From positions 1-19,275 of the forward strand of contig JARKQP010000569.1 in NCBI GenBank assembly GCA_029974875.1: 19,275 nucleotides of DNA. The letters run 5' to 3'. Positions 7,364 to 15,578 of this stretch are shown here, piece after piece. Below the pieces are notes generated by a model, which searched no databases, was not told the origin of the DNA, and saw only the letters and a program-made list of their open reading frames with translations. Every line of letters begins with the position of its first letter. The first letter of the stretch is position 1. A program made the translations under genes and the position numbers. This DNA is from Mobilitalea sp. GTDB taxonomy: Bacteria; Bacillota_A; Clostridia; Lachnospirales; Lachnospiraceae.

Positions 7364-7440
7364 TTTGGGACGGAATAAGCTATTTGCTGTGAGGTCCTTA
7401 GATATTGCTTAGGAATAAAGGAATAGGAAATAGGAATGAA

Positions 7441-7475
7441 ATAACGCTTGTACTTCGGTACAGCGTTATTTTTTT
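7441..7475 (+). terminator. Intrinsic terminator after the DUF3881 gene (UUCG tetraloop)
   Basis: ATAACGCTTGTAC (7441-7453) pairs with GTACAGCGTTAT (7458-7469), with one bulged T, around a C(UUCG)G tetraloop. It is followed by a run of T to 7475, a textbook terminator. It separates the HD-GYP/DUF3881 genes from the EAL gene. Confidence 0.92.
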
Positions 7476-7590
7476 GCCTCCGGCAGAGATTTTGCTGGAA
7501 GTTTTAAGTAATTTAAATAGATTTTACATAATATTTACCTAATTGTGTAGGAAGTTACATTCTGATTTGATTAAGATAAAGATGTGGCTT

Positions 7591-7678
7591 TGGGAAGCCG
7601 CTTTTTGGCTTCTCATAAAAGGCCCAGATTTTATACTGTGCATCTTGATTACAGGAAGGGGATTGTATTTCCTGTAAT
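7591..7678 (+). other. Two stem-loops in the leader of the EAL-CBS-GGDEF gene
   Basis: The 336-base gap 7364-7699 holds the terminator plus two further stems. TGGGAAGCC (7591-7599) pairs with GGCTTCTCA (7607-7615), one G-T pair, seven-base loop rich in T. ATTACAGGAA (7648-7657) pairs perfectly with TTCCTGTAAT (7669-7678), eleven-base loop, ending seven bases before the ribosome binding site. I could not fit either to a known riboswitch class. No convincing promoter was seen for this gene. Confidence 0.5.
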
Positions 7679-7699
7679 ATAGTGAAAAGAGGATTTGTT

Positions 7700-9463
7700 A
7701 TGAGGGACGAAAGAAAAGAGGCGCTGGATGCCATCATTGATAATAAGCTGGTTAAGACAGTATTTCAGCCTATTATATCGCTAAAGGACGGCAATGTTCT
7801 GGGGCATGAGGCCTTGAGCCGGATTACTGGTACCAGCCTGATAAAGGATCCGGAAATGCTGTTTTCCATAGCCGGTGAGTATAGCAGACTGTGGGATTTG
7901 GAGCTGCTATGCAGGACAAGGGCCTTTGAATCGGCCTATCAATTAATGATACCTCCTTATGATAAGATGTTGTTCATTAATGTAAACCCTAATATTATGT
8001 ACGATGAAAACTTTATCATGGGCTTTACAAAGGATTTTCTGATGGAATTTAATATTGAGCCTAAAAATGTAATTTTCGAGATTACGGAACGGAATGTAAT
8101 TGTGGACATGGGTGGCTTTTTGTCAACCATCAGCCACTACCGTAACCAGAATTATAAAATTGCAATTGACGATGCTGGGGCAGGCTATTCAGGACTGAAC
8201 TTAATCAGCGATATTAACCCGAATTACATTAAGCTGGACATGAAGCTGATCAGGAATGTAGATAAGGATAACCTTAAATATGCGCTGGTAAAGGGGATGG
8301 TGGAGCTGTCGAGGGAATCGCAGATCAGCTTAATAGCGGAAGGAATCGAAACCCGGGAAGAATTGTTCACCTTGATACAGCTTGGGGTCCAATATGGGCA
8401 GGGCTACTATATACAAAGACCATCGGAAGAAATTTGTGATATAAACCATGAGCTGCTCCACGAAATTTATGAAATGAATTACCAGGAGGATTCCAGGAGA
8501 CAGGAAAAGGTTCCGAAGGAAGCAGTCATCAATGTATGTAAATATACCGGAATTGTGGCACCTGGGGTGACAGCTAATTATGTCTACAATGTATTCAAGC
8601 AAAATCCAAGCTTTTTTGGACTGTGTGTGGTGGAAAATGAAATCCCACTGGGAATCATTACACGTGAAAAGCTGGCGTTAAAAATGAGCGGCCATTACGG
8701 TTATTCACTGTACCAGAATAAACCGATTGCAGATCTGATGGACCGTAATTTCCTGGCGGTAGACTATCAGACGCCGATTAATGTTGTTTCGTATTTGGCC
8801 ATGTCCAGACCCAATGATAAATTATACGATTTTATTGTGGTGACTGAAGATGACAGGTATATCGGGACTGTGACAATCAAGGATTTACTCCAAAGGGCGA
8901 CTGAAATTGAAGTAGATAATGCAAAGGACCAAAATCCTCTATCCGGTCTGCCAGGTAATCTTATGGTGGAGCAAAAACTGAACCATTGCGTGCATTGCAA
9001 TGAAAAGTATAGTATCGCTTATATTGATATTGATAATTTTAAAGCCTTCAACGATGTGTACGGGTTTGAAAGCGGAGATTCAATTATCAAGCTGCTGGCG
9101 TCAATCTTAAGGAAAAATATTTCCTATAATAATTTTATCGGACATATTGGTGGGGATGATTTTGTAGTTATTATTTATGACCATGTAACTGAGGAATATT
9201 TTGGGGACATTATAGTACAGTTTGAGGAAAAGGCCTTAGGGTATTATAACCAGGAGAATAGGGATAACGGTTATATAATAACGGCGAACAGAAGGGGTGA
9301 GCTGGAGCATTACCCGTTGCTGTCAATTACCATAGTAGCGGTTAATAACCAAAAGGAAGAGTTTACGGATGTATACCGGATGACAGAACAATTGGCAAGG
9401 AAAAAGAAGGAAGCAAAGCAAAAAAAGATGAAAAATATCTTAAATAAGCTGGGAGCTGAATAG
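7700..9463 (+). CDS. EAL-CBS-GGDEF protein, probable c-di-GMP phosphodiesterase with a degenerate GGDEF domain
   Basis: A 587-residue soluble protein. The N-terminal EAL domain (about 10-250) keeps the catalytic set: EAL at 37-39, N96/N98 in NVNPN, E127 and E130 (IFEITE), D157-D158 (DDAG), K178 (IKLD), E214 (EGIE) and Q234 (GQGYY). It should therefore open c-di-GMP to pGpG. A CBS-domain pair follows at about 280-400, usually an adenine-nucleotide sensor. The C-terminal GGDEF domain (about 412-570) has GGDDF (484-488) in place of GGDEF and no RxxD inhibitory site, so it is probably a weak or inactive cyclase acting as a regulator, for example by binding GTP. I chose the ATG at 7700 because AGAGGA (7687-7692) is seven bases upstream; the in-frame GTG at 7682 has no ribosome binding site. 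The chemoreceptor follows after 77 bases. Confidence 0.9.
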   Translation: MRDERKEALDAIIDNKLVKTVFQPIISLKDGNVLGHEALSRITGTSLIKDPEMLFSIAGEYSRLWDLELLCRTRAFESAYQLMIPPYDKMLFINVNPNIMYDENFIMGFTKDFLMEFNIEPKNVIFEITERNVIVDMGGFLSTISHYRNQNYKIAIDDAGAGYSGLNLISDINPNYIKLDMKLIRNVDKDNLKYALVKGMVELSRESQISLIAEGIETREELFTLIQLGVQYGQGYYIQRPSEEICDINHELLHEIYEMNYQEDSRRQEKVPKEAVINVCKYTGIVAPGVTANYVYNVFKQNPSFFGLCVVENEIPLGIITREKLALKMSGHYGYSLYQNKPIADLMDRNFLAVDYQTPINVVSYLAMSRPNDKLYDFIVVTEDDRYIGTVTIKDLLQRATEIEVDNAKDQNPLSGLPGNLMVEQKLNHCVHCNEKYSIAYIDIDNFKAFNDVYGFESGDSIIKLLASILRKNISYNNFIGHIGGDDFVVIIYDHVTEEYFGDIIVQFEEKALGYYNQENRDNGYIITANRRGELEHYPLLSITIVAVNNQKEEFTDVYRMTEQLARKKKEAKQKKMKNILNKLGAE

Positions 9464-9540
9464 GGAGATGTACAGGGGAACTATACTATGAAGGAGGGTT
9501 GGCCGGTACATTTATAAGGGTACGGGTCCAAGAAAAGCAA

Positions 9541-11553
9541 ATGAAAAGTATTAAAACGAAATTAATCATATCGTGCTCATTACTGGTATTGTTTGTTGCC
9601 GTCATTATCGGCGGTGTAGCCATTGGGATAGGCTATCAGTCCATAAAAGAGAAGTCGGAGCATTCACTGGAATTGTTGTCCATCGAGAGTGCAAAATTAG
9701 TTCAAAGCAGAATGGAAGCCGTCATTTCCACCTTAACGATGATTTCAATGAAAAAGGAAATCACAGAAATGGGCTGGGAGGTCGATGTAAGTATCTTAAA
9801 GGAGGAACTGGAAAAGACGGAGTTTTTGGATATAGGATACGTACTTCTTAACGGTTATACATATTATACGGACGGCACCACCAGGCTAATGAGTGACCGG
9901 AATTATGTTGAGGGAGCCTTAAAGGGTACCTCAAAGATATCGGACGTGATTTTAAGCAGGGTTACGAGAAGGCCTGAGATAGAGGTGGCAGTGCCGGTTT
10001 TTAAGGATAAGGAAGTGGTAGGAGCCCTGGTTGCGAGAATGGAAGCGGATTCCTTAAGCAATATCACAAAGGATATTGGCTACGGTGAGCGAGGCTATTC
10101 CTTTATGATAAACAGCAAAGGAGCCGTCATCGCCCATCCGGAGGCAGAGAAAGTCATTCAAGGCTTTAACCCGGTTGTGAAGGCGCAGAAGGAGCCGGAA
10201 TTAAAAGCACTGGCAGCCGCTTACCAAACAATATTAGATAAAAAGTCTGGGATTGTCCAATATGAATATGAAGGAAGCAAGCTATTTTCCGCATATGCGC
10301 CTATTAAAGGGACGGACTGGAGCTTTGTCATAACGGCGTACCAGGATGAGATTCTGGAGGCCATACCCAGAATGATACGTATTATTTTGACTATAATCCT
10401 ATTAACGCTGCTGGGAAGCATCGTTATGGTGGTAGTGCTTGATTCTACCTTAACAACACCGCTAATTTCTATCACAAAGCAGTCGAAAAGAATAGGGGAG
10501 CTGGATATCAGGGAGGATATCCCGGAGCTGTACCGAAAACAAAAAGACGAAATAGGCATATTGGCCAGAACCTTTCAAATATTAACGGAAAACCTGCGGG
10601 GCATAATTACGGAGTTGGGTGAATCTGCTATTCAGGTCACAGGAACGGCCCAGGAATTAACAGAGAGCTCAGGGCAGTCGGCCCAGGTTTCAGAGGAGAT
10701 TTCACTTACGCTGGAGGAAATAGCAGGGAGCGCCTATGAGCAGGCTAAGAAAACAGAAGCAGGCCTATCCCAGGCGGCAATCCTGGATGAAAAGATGGAG
10801 GCAAACCACCGGCAGATGCTAAAGCTGAATGAAACCACCGGGCTGGTGATCCAGCTGGTTCAGGCAGGACTTAAAGAAATAGAGGGATTAAAGCTTATCA
10901 CTCAAGAAAATAGTCTAGCTACCCAAAATATCTGTGAAGTGGTTATGGAAATGAAGAAAAGCTCGGAACAGATAGGGGAAGCCAGCCGGTTTATCTCTGA
11001 AATTGCAAGGGAAACCAATTTACTCGCTTTAAATGCTACAATTGAGGCAGCCAGGGCCGGTGAGTGGGGCAGGGGCTTTGCAGTAGTTGCTGCGGAGATC
11101 CAGAGACTGGCAGACCAATCCTCGAAGTCAACAAGCCATATTGACGGGATTATCTCCTCCCTGCAGCTAAATATTAAGCACTCGGTGCAAAGCATGAAGC
11201 ACATTACCAGAACCTCTGAGGACCAGCAAAAAAGCGTATTGGAAACCATACAGAAATATCAGGATATTTCAGAGGCAATGGAAAATTCCGAGAATGTGGT
11301 AGATAAGTTAAATGAATCGGAAGAAGAAATGCAGAAAGCAAATAATGAGATAAGAGCAATGCTGAAGGCCCTGGCTAATATAGCGGAGCAGAATGCAGCG
11401 GGAACCCAGCAGTCTGTTGCCACAATGGAAGAGCAGGCGGCCTCCATGCAAATTATCGCTAATGTTACTGACCGCCTGAAGGTGTTGGCGGAAAGCTTAA
11501 GGACAACGGTTAACAGGTTCCAAGTAAGTGTGATGGATGAAACCAATGTCTAA
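9541..11553 (+). CDS. Methyl-accepting chemotaxis protein with periplasm-side Cache sensor
   Basis: A 670-residue transmembrane receptor. Membrane segment 1 is at about 8-30. An extracellular Cache-type ligand domain spans about 35-270, including the family-like [11 protein letters not shown] near 119-129 and [21 protein letters not shown] around 180-200. Membrane segment 2 is at about 277-300, a HAMP linker at about 300-355 and a long cytoplasmic coiled coil after it. The signalling tip is [20 protein letters not shown] (491-510) followed by [10 protein letters not shown]. It should relay ligand binding to CheA/CheW. No C-terminal CheR-tethering pentapeptide is evident. Start choice is uncertain: MKSIKTKLI is a typical receptor beginning, but the ATG at 9541 has only a weak upstream site, while the strong AAGGAGGG (9491-9498) directly abuts an in-frame TTG at 9499. 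Confidence 0.92.
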   Translation: MKSIKTKLIISCSLLVLFVAVIIGGVAIGIGYQSIKEKSEHSLELLSIESAKLVQSRMEAVISTLTMISMKKEITEMGWEVDVSILKEELEKTEFLDIGYVLLNGYTYYTDGTTRLMSDRNYVEGALKGTSKISDVILSRVTRRPEIEVAVPVFKDKEVVGALVARMEADSLSNITKDIGYGERGYSFMINSKGAVIAHPEAEKVIQGFNPVVKAQKEPELKALAAAYQTILDKKSGIVQYEYEGSKLFSAYAPIKGTDWSFVITAYQDEILEAIPRMIRIILTIILLTLLGSIVMVVVLDSTLTTPLISITKQSKRIGELDIREDIPELYRKQKDEIGILARTFQILTENLRGIITELGESAIQVTGTAQELTESSGQSAQVSEEISLTLEEIAGSAYEQAKKTEAGLSQAAILDEKMEANHRQMLKLNETTGLVIQLVQAGLKEIEGLKLITQENSLATQNICEVVMEMKKSSEQIGEASRFISEIARETNLLALNATIEAARAGEWGRGFAVVAAEIQRLADQSSKSTSHIDGIISSLQLNIKHSVQSMKHITRTSEDQQKSVLETIQKYQDISEAMENSENVVDKLNESEEEMQKANNEIRAMLKALANIAEQNAAGTQQSVATMEEQAASMQIIANVTDRLKVLAESLRTTVNRFQVSVMDETNV

Positions 11554-11587
11554 AACAAAAGGGTAGAGTTCAGCTAATTTAGACTCC

Positions 11588-11639
11588 AGACAAACTGCTT
11601 CTAAAGAGTAAGTTTTGAAGCAAGTTTGTCTCTTTTTTT
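11588..11639 (+). terminator. Intrinsic terminator after the chemoreceptor gene
   Basis: AGACAAACTGCTTC (11588-11601) pairs with GAAGCAAGTTTGTCT (11617-11631) with one bulge and a 15-base loop, followed by CT7 to 11639. It isolates the signalling block from the downstream regulator gene. Confidence 0.9.
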
Positions 11640-11640
11640 G

Positions 11641-11669
11641 CTTAAAAATATAAAGGATGCCATTCCTTT
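11641..11669 (-). terminator. Weak candidate terminator of the YheO-type regulator gene
   Basis: On the minus strand AAAGGA and TCCTTT (plus-strand 11664-11669 and 11652-11657) can form a short AT-rich stem followed by ATATTTTTAAG. It is placed just past the regulator stop codon, but the stem is weak. Confidence 0.3.
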
Positions 11670-11674
11670 TATGT

Positions 11675-12322
11675 TCAGGCATTTATATAGTTATAGATTG
11701 TAAAACGGGAAATACCAAGATAATCTGCGACGGTCTCAGCAGATTTTTTGATTAGGAAGGCTCCCTTTTCATCCAGGTATTTGACAATATTGATACGGTC
11801 TTCTTTGGAAAGGCTGTTGATATCTTTTCCTGTTTTCGCAATGGCTTCCTGGAGCAGGAGATCAATCAATTCATCAACATTTTTTGCAAAAATCTCATGC
11901 TCTGGTTTCTGGTTTTCTTTATTTCCGGCTGTTTCAAAGCCCGTAATCTGGTAAAGGGCATTTTGCATGGAAACAAGCTCGGTAATATCATAATTGATAC
12001 ACAGACTCCCTACAATTTGTCCGGTTTTATCCCGGTAATATTTGCTGGACGACCGAAGCATCCGGCCGGAATCGGAATAATTAATGTAACAATATTCGTC
12101 CTCCTCCTTTGAGGTACCGCGCAAAATGGCAAGTCCCCTGTCGGTGCCGCTGTCGCCTACCTTCCTGCCTGTCACATGTCCGTTGTAAATAGCGACGATG
12201 GTATTATTATAGGGTCTCGTCAAATCATGGAGGACGACCTCACAATTGGGACCAAATTGTTCCGCAATACATTTTGCTGTTTCAGACAGAATTTCAAAAT
12301 GCTCCATTATAAAACTGCTCAT
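11675..12322 (-). CDS. YheO/DauR-type PAS-HTH transcriptional regulator
   Basis: A 215-residue cytoplasmic regulator. The N-terminal YheO-like PAS domain (about 6-118) shows GPNCEVVLHDL (24-34), TGRKVGDSGTDRGLAILRG (51-69) and GSLCINYDIT (105-114), all typical of this family. A linker leads to the C-terminal HTH_22 domain (about 145-214), with the helix-turn-helix KSAETVADYLGISRFTIYNYIN at about 193-214. Known relatives include DauR, which represses D-arginine catabolism in Pseudomonas, and the family often neighbours RidA and amino acid or D-amino acid degradation genes. That fits the divergent operon here. AGAGAGG lies six bases before the ATG. Its own promoter overlaps one copy of the repeated TCAACARAAYGT motif, suggesting self-repression. 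The effector is unknown. Confidence 0.88.
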   Translation of the reverse strand: MSSFIMEHFEILSETAKCIAEQFGPNCEVVLHDLTRPYNNTIVAIYNGHVTGRKVGDSGTDRGLAILRGTSKEEDEYCYINYSDSGRMLRSSSKYYRDKTGQIVGSLCINYDITELVSMQNALYQITGFETAGNKENQKPEHEIFAKNVDELIDLLLQEAIAKTGKDINSLSKEDRINIVKYLDEKGAFLIKKSAETVADYLGISRFTIYNYINA

Positions 12323-12372
12323 ATATACCTCTCTCTATTTATAAATAAATGTTGAAATTAATATCTGAGGTT

Positions 12373-12401
12373 ATCATAAGACAATATCAACAAAATGTCA
12401 A
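12373..12401 (-). promoter_or_regulatory. Promoter of the YheO-type regulator
   Basis: On the minus strand a perfect TTGACA (plus-strand 12396-12401) and TATGAT (12373-12378) are separated by exactly 17 bases. The start site would be near 12366, about 44 bases before the ATG. Operator copy a lies within the spacer and touches the -35 box. Confidence 0.8.
12387..12398 (+). promoter_or_regulatory. Operator-like motif copy a (in regulator promoter)
   Basis: TCAACAAAATGT, first of four direct copies; it contains the dyad-like AACA-N3-TGT and sits between the -35 and -10 boxes of the regulator promoter. Confidence 0.65.
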
Positions 12402-12492
12402 TATTGAAAACGGCTGAGGCCTACTAAAAATGGAAAATAATATACAGAATAGATAAAAATAATAAAAATTAAAAAAAATGTTTAAAAACTTG

Positions 12493-12521
12493 TTGATAAT
12501 TTCAACAAAACGTGATTTAAT
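12493..12521 (+). promoter_or_regulatory. Promoter of the RidA-ABC-dehydratase-deacylase operon
   Basis: TTGATA (12493-12498) and TTTAAT (12516-12521) are 17 bases apart, each one base off consensus, and the -10 carries an upstream TGA (extended form). The start site would be near 12528, giving a leader of about 158 bases before ridA. Operator copy b fills the spacer. Confidence 0.75.
12502..12513 (+). promoter_or_regulatory. Operator-like motif copy b (in operon promoter)
   Basis: TCAACAAAACGT lies in the spacer of the operon promoter. With TTGTTGA at 12490-12496 it also makes a perfect 7-5-7 inverted repeat (TTGTTGA / TCAACAA) covering the -35 element. Confidence 0.65.
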
Positions 12522-12543
12522 ATGACTATGATACATTAGAATT

Positions 12544-12555
12544 TCAACAGAATGT
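12544..12555 (+). promoter_or_regulatory. Operator-like motif copy c (downstream of operon start)
   Basis: TCAACAGAATGT, within TTTCAACAGAATGTTATA; 42 bases after copy b, about four helical turns. The dyad AACA-GAA-TGTT is complete. Confidence 0.6.
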
Positions 12556-12577
12556 TATACATAATAACGAAAATGCT

Positions 12578-12589
12578 TCAACAAAATGT
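12578..12589 (+). promoter_or_regulatory. Operator-like motif copy d (downstream of operon start)
   Basis: TCAACAAAATGT, within CTTCAACAAAATGTTATA; 34 bases after copy c. The dyad AACA-AAA-TGTT is complete. Its extended sequence is almost identical to copy c. Confidence 0.6.
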
Positions 12590-12685
12590 TATATAGCGCA
12601 GCTGGGATATTTTAAAATGCGATTTGTTATAGCGGGGCTTCATTGAAATTCCAGATGTAAAATAAAAAAATAGGAGAATAAAGTT

Positions 12686-13156
12686 ATGTCAGATGTTTAT
12701 CAGAGCATGAAGGAGAAGGGGATTGTACTTCCGGCACCCCCAGCGAAAGGAGGGGTATACAGCCCGGTTATAAGCTTTTCAGAAAATTTAGTATACTGCT
12801 CCGGATGCGGATGTGATCTTGGAGATGGGAATTCTGTCATGGGTAAGCTTGGAGGAGGAGTTTCCATTGAGGAAGGACAGAAAGCAGCTTATAATTGTGT
12901 GCTGAATTTACTGGCAAACCTGGATAAGCAGCTTGGAGATTTGAACCGGATTAAAAGGTTCGTTAAAATGCTTGCGTTTGTCAACAGTACGGATAGCTTT
13001 GACAAACAGCCCCTGGTAGTTGACGGGGGCTCACAGCTGCTGTTAGATATCTTTGGAAGTGAGACGGGGCTGCCGGCAAGGTCGGCAATCGGCTGCAATA
13101 CACTTCCCGGAGGCATTGCCTGTGAAATAGAGGTTCTGCTTGAAATAACAAGGTAA
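12686..13156 (+). CDS. RidA/YjgF family enamine/imine deaminase-like protein
   Basis: A 156-residue protein of the longer RidA-like subfamily (about 150 residues rather than 125-130). Conserved features are the N-terminal PPAKGGVYSPVISFSENLVYCSG region, the central KRFVKMLAFVNST (91-102) and the C-terminal LPARSAIGCNTLPGGIACEIEVLLEI. R132 in that last block corresponds to the Arg that binds the substrate carboxylate in active RidA enzymes, and E147 matches the conserved Glu. RidA proteins hydrolyse reactive enamine/imine intermediates, such as 2-aminoacrylate, to keto acids and ammonia. AGGAGA (12672-12677) precedes the ATG. It is first in the catabolic operon, directly after the operator region, so an imine intermediate in the encoded pathway is a reasonable inference. 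Confidence 0.9.
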   Translation: MSDVYQSMKEKGIVLPAPPAKGGVYSPVISFSENLVYCSGCGCDLGDGNSVMGKLGGGVSIEEGQKAAYNCVLNLLANLDKQLGDLNRIKRFVKMLAFVNSTDSFDKQPLVVDGGSQLLLDIFGSETGLPARSAIGCNTLPGGIACEIEVLLEITR

Positions 13157-13189
13157 AGCAAAAAACAAAATATAAGGAGGAAAAGAGTG

Positions 13190-14575
13190 ATGTTAAAGAG
13201 GTTTTTAGCAATTGTTTTGTCGGGGATGATGATGGTATCTATGCTTACCGGATGTGCAGGCACGACGCAGAAAGAGGATACAACGAAGGACACAGCAACA
13301 GATGCAGTAACAGATGCAGCAAACGACACCACAGAGAGTGTAAAGACAACAGAAGTACCCAAGGGGCCGGTAACGGTGACCGTTTTTTGTGCATATGCCA
13401 GTGAGGATCCTCACGGACAGTATGTGTATAAGTATGCAGAAAATTATATGGCGCAGCATCCAAATGTGAAAATTGAGATTACGGCAATCAGCAGCAACGA
13501 TATATACACGAAGCTGGCAGCCATGGCGACATCACCGGATGACCTGCCGACGCTTTTTTTCACAAGTGCAGACCAGGCTCCGACACTGTATGATTTAGGG
13601 ATGACAGAGGATTTGAACAATTGGCTGGACAATGCGCATAAAGCGGAGTTTGCCAATGGAGTTGTGGAGGCTTGTACCTTGGATAATACAATGGCATTTT
13701 ATCCAATTGATGTGCAGCCGTCTGCCATTATTTACAGACAGGACTGGTTTGATGAAAAAAATCTAAAGGCGCCTACGACCTGGGAAGAGTTCTTAAGCTG
13801 TGCCAAGGCACTTACAGAGGATACGAACAAGGACGGTGAGGTGGACCGTTGGGGCTTTTCTATGGTAGGCTCTAATAATTCCTCAGGACAAAGCCGCTTT
13901 ATGAGTTACTTATGGAGCAATGGGTATGATTTAATAAGTGAGCAGGCGGATGGCACCTGGAAAAATGGGTTGGGCGAGGATGGTTTTCTTAAGGCATTTT
14001 CCTTCTGGACAGATTTGAATAATGTCCACCATGTGGTTCCAAACGGCATCACAGAGGTTGACTATGCAACAGCAGCCAATTACTTTGCAATGGAATATAC
14101 GGGAATGATGCTTTCCGGTTCAAATGCAATCGGGGTTGCTTATGCCAATAATCCGAATTTAAAAGGAAAGATCGGTTCCTTCAGAATCCCGGGAGATGCG
14201 CCCGGAACAATGTTAAATACAGAGGGGTATGCACTTTGCAATAAAGCAAGTGATGAGGAAAAAGCAGTTGCAATTGACTATTTGAAATTCTTTATCTCAA
14301 ATGACAAGGAGCAAATGTTCTGGCAGTCAAGCGGCAAGATACCGTCTACCCTTGAGGGACAGAAGGCAGCTTATATTTCCGGACCGGACTATGCAGGATA
14401 TCTTGACACAATCGCAAAGGGCTGCAGGCCGACCGTAAATTTTGCTGGTATGGCAGGCTTAAAGACTATTTTAGGTGATGGATATTCTTCTGTATTCAGC
14501 GGAGAGAAGATGAATGAGGAAGCGGTAAAGAAGATGGAAGCAGATCTGGATACCTTGCTGGAGGATTATAATTAA
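13190..14575 (+). CDS. Extracellular sugar-type ABC transporter substrate-binding lipoprotein
   Basis: A 461-residue protein with a lipoprotein signal: hydrophobic segment at 5-19 and lipobox LTGC with the lipidated cysteine at 22. A Thr/Asp-rich linker (about 24-58) tethers the binding domain, which starts VTVTVFCAYASEDPHGQYV and resembles family 1 solute-binding proteins (SBP_bac_1) for sugars. DTNKDGEVD (211-219) is a calcium-loop-like motif common in these proteins. Ligand identity cannot be read from sequence; the operon suggests an amino-sugar acid, glycoside or N-acyl conjugate. AAGGAGG (13174-13180) serves either the ATG at 13190 or the adjoining GTG at 13187; I prefer the ATG. It is separated from the permease genes by 100 bases containing a stable hairpin. 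Confidence 0.92.
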   Translation: MLKRFLAIVLSGMMMVSMLTGCAGTTQKEDTTKDTATDAVTDAANDTTESVKTTEVPKGPVTVTVFCAYASEDPHGQYVYKYAENYMAQHPNVKIEITAISSNDIYTKLAAMATSPDDLPTLFFTSADQAPTLYDLGMTEDLNNWLDNAHKAEFANGVVEACTLDNTMAFYPIDVQPSAIIYRQDWFDEKNLKAPTTWEEFLSCAKALTEDTNKDGEVDRWGFSMVGSNNSSGQSRFMSYLWSNGYDLISEQADGTWKNGLGEDGFLKAFSFWTDLNNVHHVVPNGITEVDYATAANYFAMEYTGMMLSGSNAIGVAYANNPNLKGKIGSFRIPGDAPGTMLNTEGYALCNKASDEEKAVAIDYLKFFISNDKEQMFWQSSGKIPSTLEGQKAAYISGPDYAGYLDTIAKGCRPTVNFAGMAGLKTILGDGYSSVFSGEKMNEEAVKKMEADLDTLLEDYN

Positions 14576-14586
14576 GGATTAGGAGA

Positions 14587-14620
14587 TACACAGGGAGAGG
14601 CGCTGTCTTTTCCCTGTGTA
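14587..14620 (+). other. Intercistronic stem-loop between binding protein and permease genes
   Basis: TACACAGGGA (14587-14596) and TCCCTGTGTA (14611-14620) form a perfect ten-pair stem with a 14-base loop. It is followed by TAAAAATAG rather than a T-run, so it looks like an RNA-stabilising or partial-attenuation element rather than a terminator. Confidence 0.65.
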
Positions 14621-14675
14621 TAAAAATAGCTGTTGGTAGCAGTTGGAATACGAAGAAATTGAGAGGGTTATTTAT

Positions 14676-15578
14676 ATGCGGACTGAAATAGGCACAAAGG
14701 TGTCTCGGGGCAAGGTTAAAAATAAAGAGAGGGCAGGTTATTGGTTTATTTTTCCGGCTGCACTTGCCATGTTTGGCTTGATTATATATCCTATGTTTTA
14801 TGGCTTGTATCTGAGCTTTTATAATACAAACCTGGTGAATAAATGGAAGTTCGTGGGGATGAAATATTACATCCAGGCCATTGTAAAGCCGGAGTTTTAT
14901 TCCTCTGTTTTACTTACATTTGGATTCATGCTTCTGGTTGTAGCAGGGCATTTCCTGTTTGGCATTTTATTGGCCAGTTTCCTGAACAAAGAATTTGCAG
15001 GGAGAACCTTTTTCCGTGTAATTTTTATGCTTCCGTGGCTGTTCCCGGAATCGGTTATCGCATTGCTCTTTACCTGGATTATGAACCCTATGTATGGGGT
15101 TTTAAATTCCATATTAAAGAATATCGGAATTATTTCAGAGAATATTTCGTGGCTTGGATCGGCAAAGCTTGCCTTCCCGGCCGTGGTATTTGCCTGTATA
15201 TGGAAGGGGTACCCGCTGGTTATGACTATGGTTTTGTCCGGCATGCAGAGTATTTCCCAGGACCATTATGAAGCGGCTGAGATTGATGGGGCAAATAAAT
15301 GGAAACAGTTTTTGAACATTACCTTACCGGGCCTTCGGCCGGTCCTCGTTACAACGTTAATTCTCGACAGCGTTTGGTGGTTTAAGCAGTATACGCTGGT
15401 ATATACCATGACAAACGGGGGACCTGGAAATGCGACGAATCTAATTAGCTTGAATATTTATGGAACTGCTTTTAATGATTTGCAATTTGGAAAGGCTGCG
15501 GCATGGGGAATCATTGTATTTGTGATTTGTTATGTCATCAGCAGGATATATAGGATGGTGCTAAAAGATGAAAAATAA
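14676..15578 (+). CDS. Sugar-type ABC transporter permease, MalF/UgpA-like
   Basis: A 300-residue integral membrane protein with about six hydrophobic segments; the first is near 22-47 (YWFIFPAALAMFGLIIYPMF). The EAA loop that docks the ATPase is at 199-218 (EAAEIDGANKWKQFLNITLP), and the family-typical MTNGGPGNATNLISL follows at 245-259. It forms half of the membrane channel with the next gene product. The ATG at 14676 is eight bases after GAGAGGG (14661-14667); an in-frame TTG at 14643 has no ribosome binding site. Its last 11 bases overlap the next gene, indicating translational coupling. Confidence 0.93.
   Translation: MRTEIGTKVSRGKVKNKERAGYWFIFPAALAMFGLIIYPMFYGLYLSFYNTNLVNKWKFVGMKYYIQAIVKPEFYSSVLLTFGFMLLVVAGHFLFGILLASFLNKEFAGRTFFRVIFMLPWLFPESVIALLFTWIMNPMYGVLNSILKNIGIISENISWLGSAKLAFPAVVFACIWKGYPLVMTMVLSGMQSISQDHYEAAEIDGANKWKQFLNITLPGLRPVLVTTLILDSVWWFKQYTLVYTMTNGGPGNATNLISLNIYGTAFNDLQFGKAAAWGIIVFVICYVISRIYRMVLKDEK

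Noticed and set aside
7523..7551. Promoter for the EAL gene starting with TTTACA at 7523
   Set aside because: The hexamer 17 bases downstream is TGTAGG, a poor -10, and other pairings in the region are no better.
8658..8673. Possible second parS site (contains TTACACGTGAAAAG)
   Set aside because: Only about 11 of 16 positions match, it is not palindromic outside CACGTGAA, and it is explained by codons for ITREKL in the CBS region.
14587..14635. Intrinsic terminator after the binding-protein gene
   Set aside because: The stem is strong but is followed by TAAAAATAG with no T-run, and the operon continues.
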